NCBI GenBank assembly: GCA_027482795.1
Contig: JAIXVS010000357.1
Span: 1-5,636 of the forward strand
From: Rhodobacter sp.
GTDB lineage: Bacteria > Pseudomonadota > Alphaproteobacteria > Rhodobacterales > Rhodobacteraceae
Direction: 5' to 3'
Length of the DNA: 5,636 bases
This document shows, in pieces, positions 5,457 to 5,636 of the stretch; position 1 is the stretch's first letter; the number at the start of each line of letters is the position of its first letter. The translations under genes were made by a program, and so were the position numbers. The notes beneath the pieces are model-generated. The model was not told the DNA's origin. It did no database searches and was given only the letters and a program-made list of their open reading frames with translations.

Positions 5457-5636
5457 CTATTTCGGCGGTGGTTCTGGTTGCCCAACCACGGTGATTTGCA
5501 GCTGGTTGGGCTGCAAAAGCCGCTGCGCCACGCGGTTAACATCATCCAGCGTCAGCGCGCGCACAAGGTCGTTGCGGATTTTGGGGTAATCAATCGCAAA
5601 GCCGTTGACCTGCATCCCAACCAGAATTGACGCGAT
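5457..5636 (-). CDS. M16-family (insulinase-like) peptidase, C-terminal end (5' part outside window)
   Basis: Only the last 59 codons are present; the gene enters from the right edge and ends with TAG (5459-5457). The peptide, from IASILVGMQVNGFAIDYP through LTLDDVNRVAQRLLQ to LQITVVGQPEPPPK, matches the usual end of M16B peptidases: a helix with a spaced Asp-Tyr-Pro, the LTLDDVNRVAxRLL helix and a final strand reading TVVGQPE. M16 proteins are zinc metallopeptidases or their catalytically silent partners, often encoded in tandem and exported to the periplasm. The HxxEH zinc motif and any signal peptide lie in the missing N-terminal part, so I cannot say which kind this is. It ends 48 bases before mutL on the same strand and could share its transcript. 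Family assignment is fairly secure; subtype is not. Confidence 0.85.
   Translation of the reverse strand: MASILVGMQVNGFAIDYPKIRNDLVRALTLDDVNRVAQRLLQPNQLQITVVGQPEPPPK

Noticed and set aside
5453..5468. CCGCC/GGCGG hairpin spanning the M16 stop codon as an intrinsic terminator
   Set aside because: The stem is 5 base pairs, the adjoining position is mismatched in the minus-strand RNA, and no T run follows, so read-through into mutL is expected.
5145..5630. A 161-codon rightward open frame across the mutL start and M16 end
   Set aside because: It is the reverse complement of conserved mutL and M16 coding sequence and resembles no protein family; frames like this are common opposite GC-rich genes.
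1..5636. Defence island, mobile element, CRISPR or prophage content
   Set aside because: All substantial frames match housekeeping families; no transposase, integrase, direct-repeat array or terminal inverted repeats were seen, and composition looks even across the window.

Overview
The window looks like chromosomal housekeeping DNA from an alphaproteobacterium, most likely of the Rhodobacterales (Roseobacter/Rhodobacter relatives). This rests on protein style rather than a database search: the DapB, RsmB, MutL and RmuC sequences read like that order, there is a DUF1674/SdhAF4-type protein, and MutL has the endonuclease-type C-terminal domain expected where MutH is absent. Base composition by eye is moderately GC-rich. 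I see no rRNA, tRNA, CRISPR array, insertion sequence, prophage gene or attachment site. The window is almost fully coding, and no gene-free stretch exceeds 90 bases.

Layout, left to right. The 3' part of dapB (lysine/diaminopimelate synthesis) runs rightward off the left edge. It is followed by a small secreted protein of unknown function on the same strand (504-854). That gene meets, stop codon against stop codon, a leftward gene for a DUF1674/SdhAF4-like succinate dehydrogenase assembly factor (855-1055). An 87-base divergent promoter region separates this from rightward rsmB (1143-2390), a 16S rRNA m5C methyltransferase. rsmB converges, with one base between stops, on a leftward cluster. 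Read in its own direction this cluster is the 3' end of an M16 peptidase gene (right edge), mutL, and rmuC.

How the genes fit together. mutL and rmuC share an ATGA overlap, so they are almost certainly co-translated; both act in genome maintenance (mismatch repair and a putative membrane-tethered nuclease that limits rearrangements). The M16 gene ends 48 bases before mutL and could be co-transcribed with it. The other genes are independent housekeeping functions.

I found no evidence for a new defence or mobile system. The points most worth a second look are small: a three-codon micro-ORF whose stop overlaps the mutL start codon, a possible hairpin over the ribosome binding site of the secreted protein, the tight mutL-rmuC coupling, the Gln-to-Ala change in the MutL endonuclease motif, and two convergent gene pairs with essentially no room for ordinary terminators.
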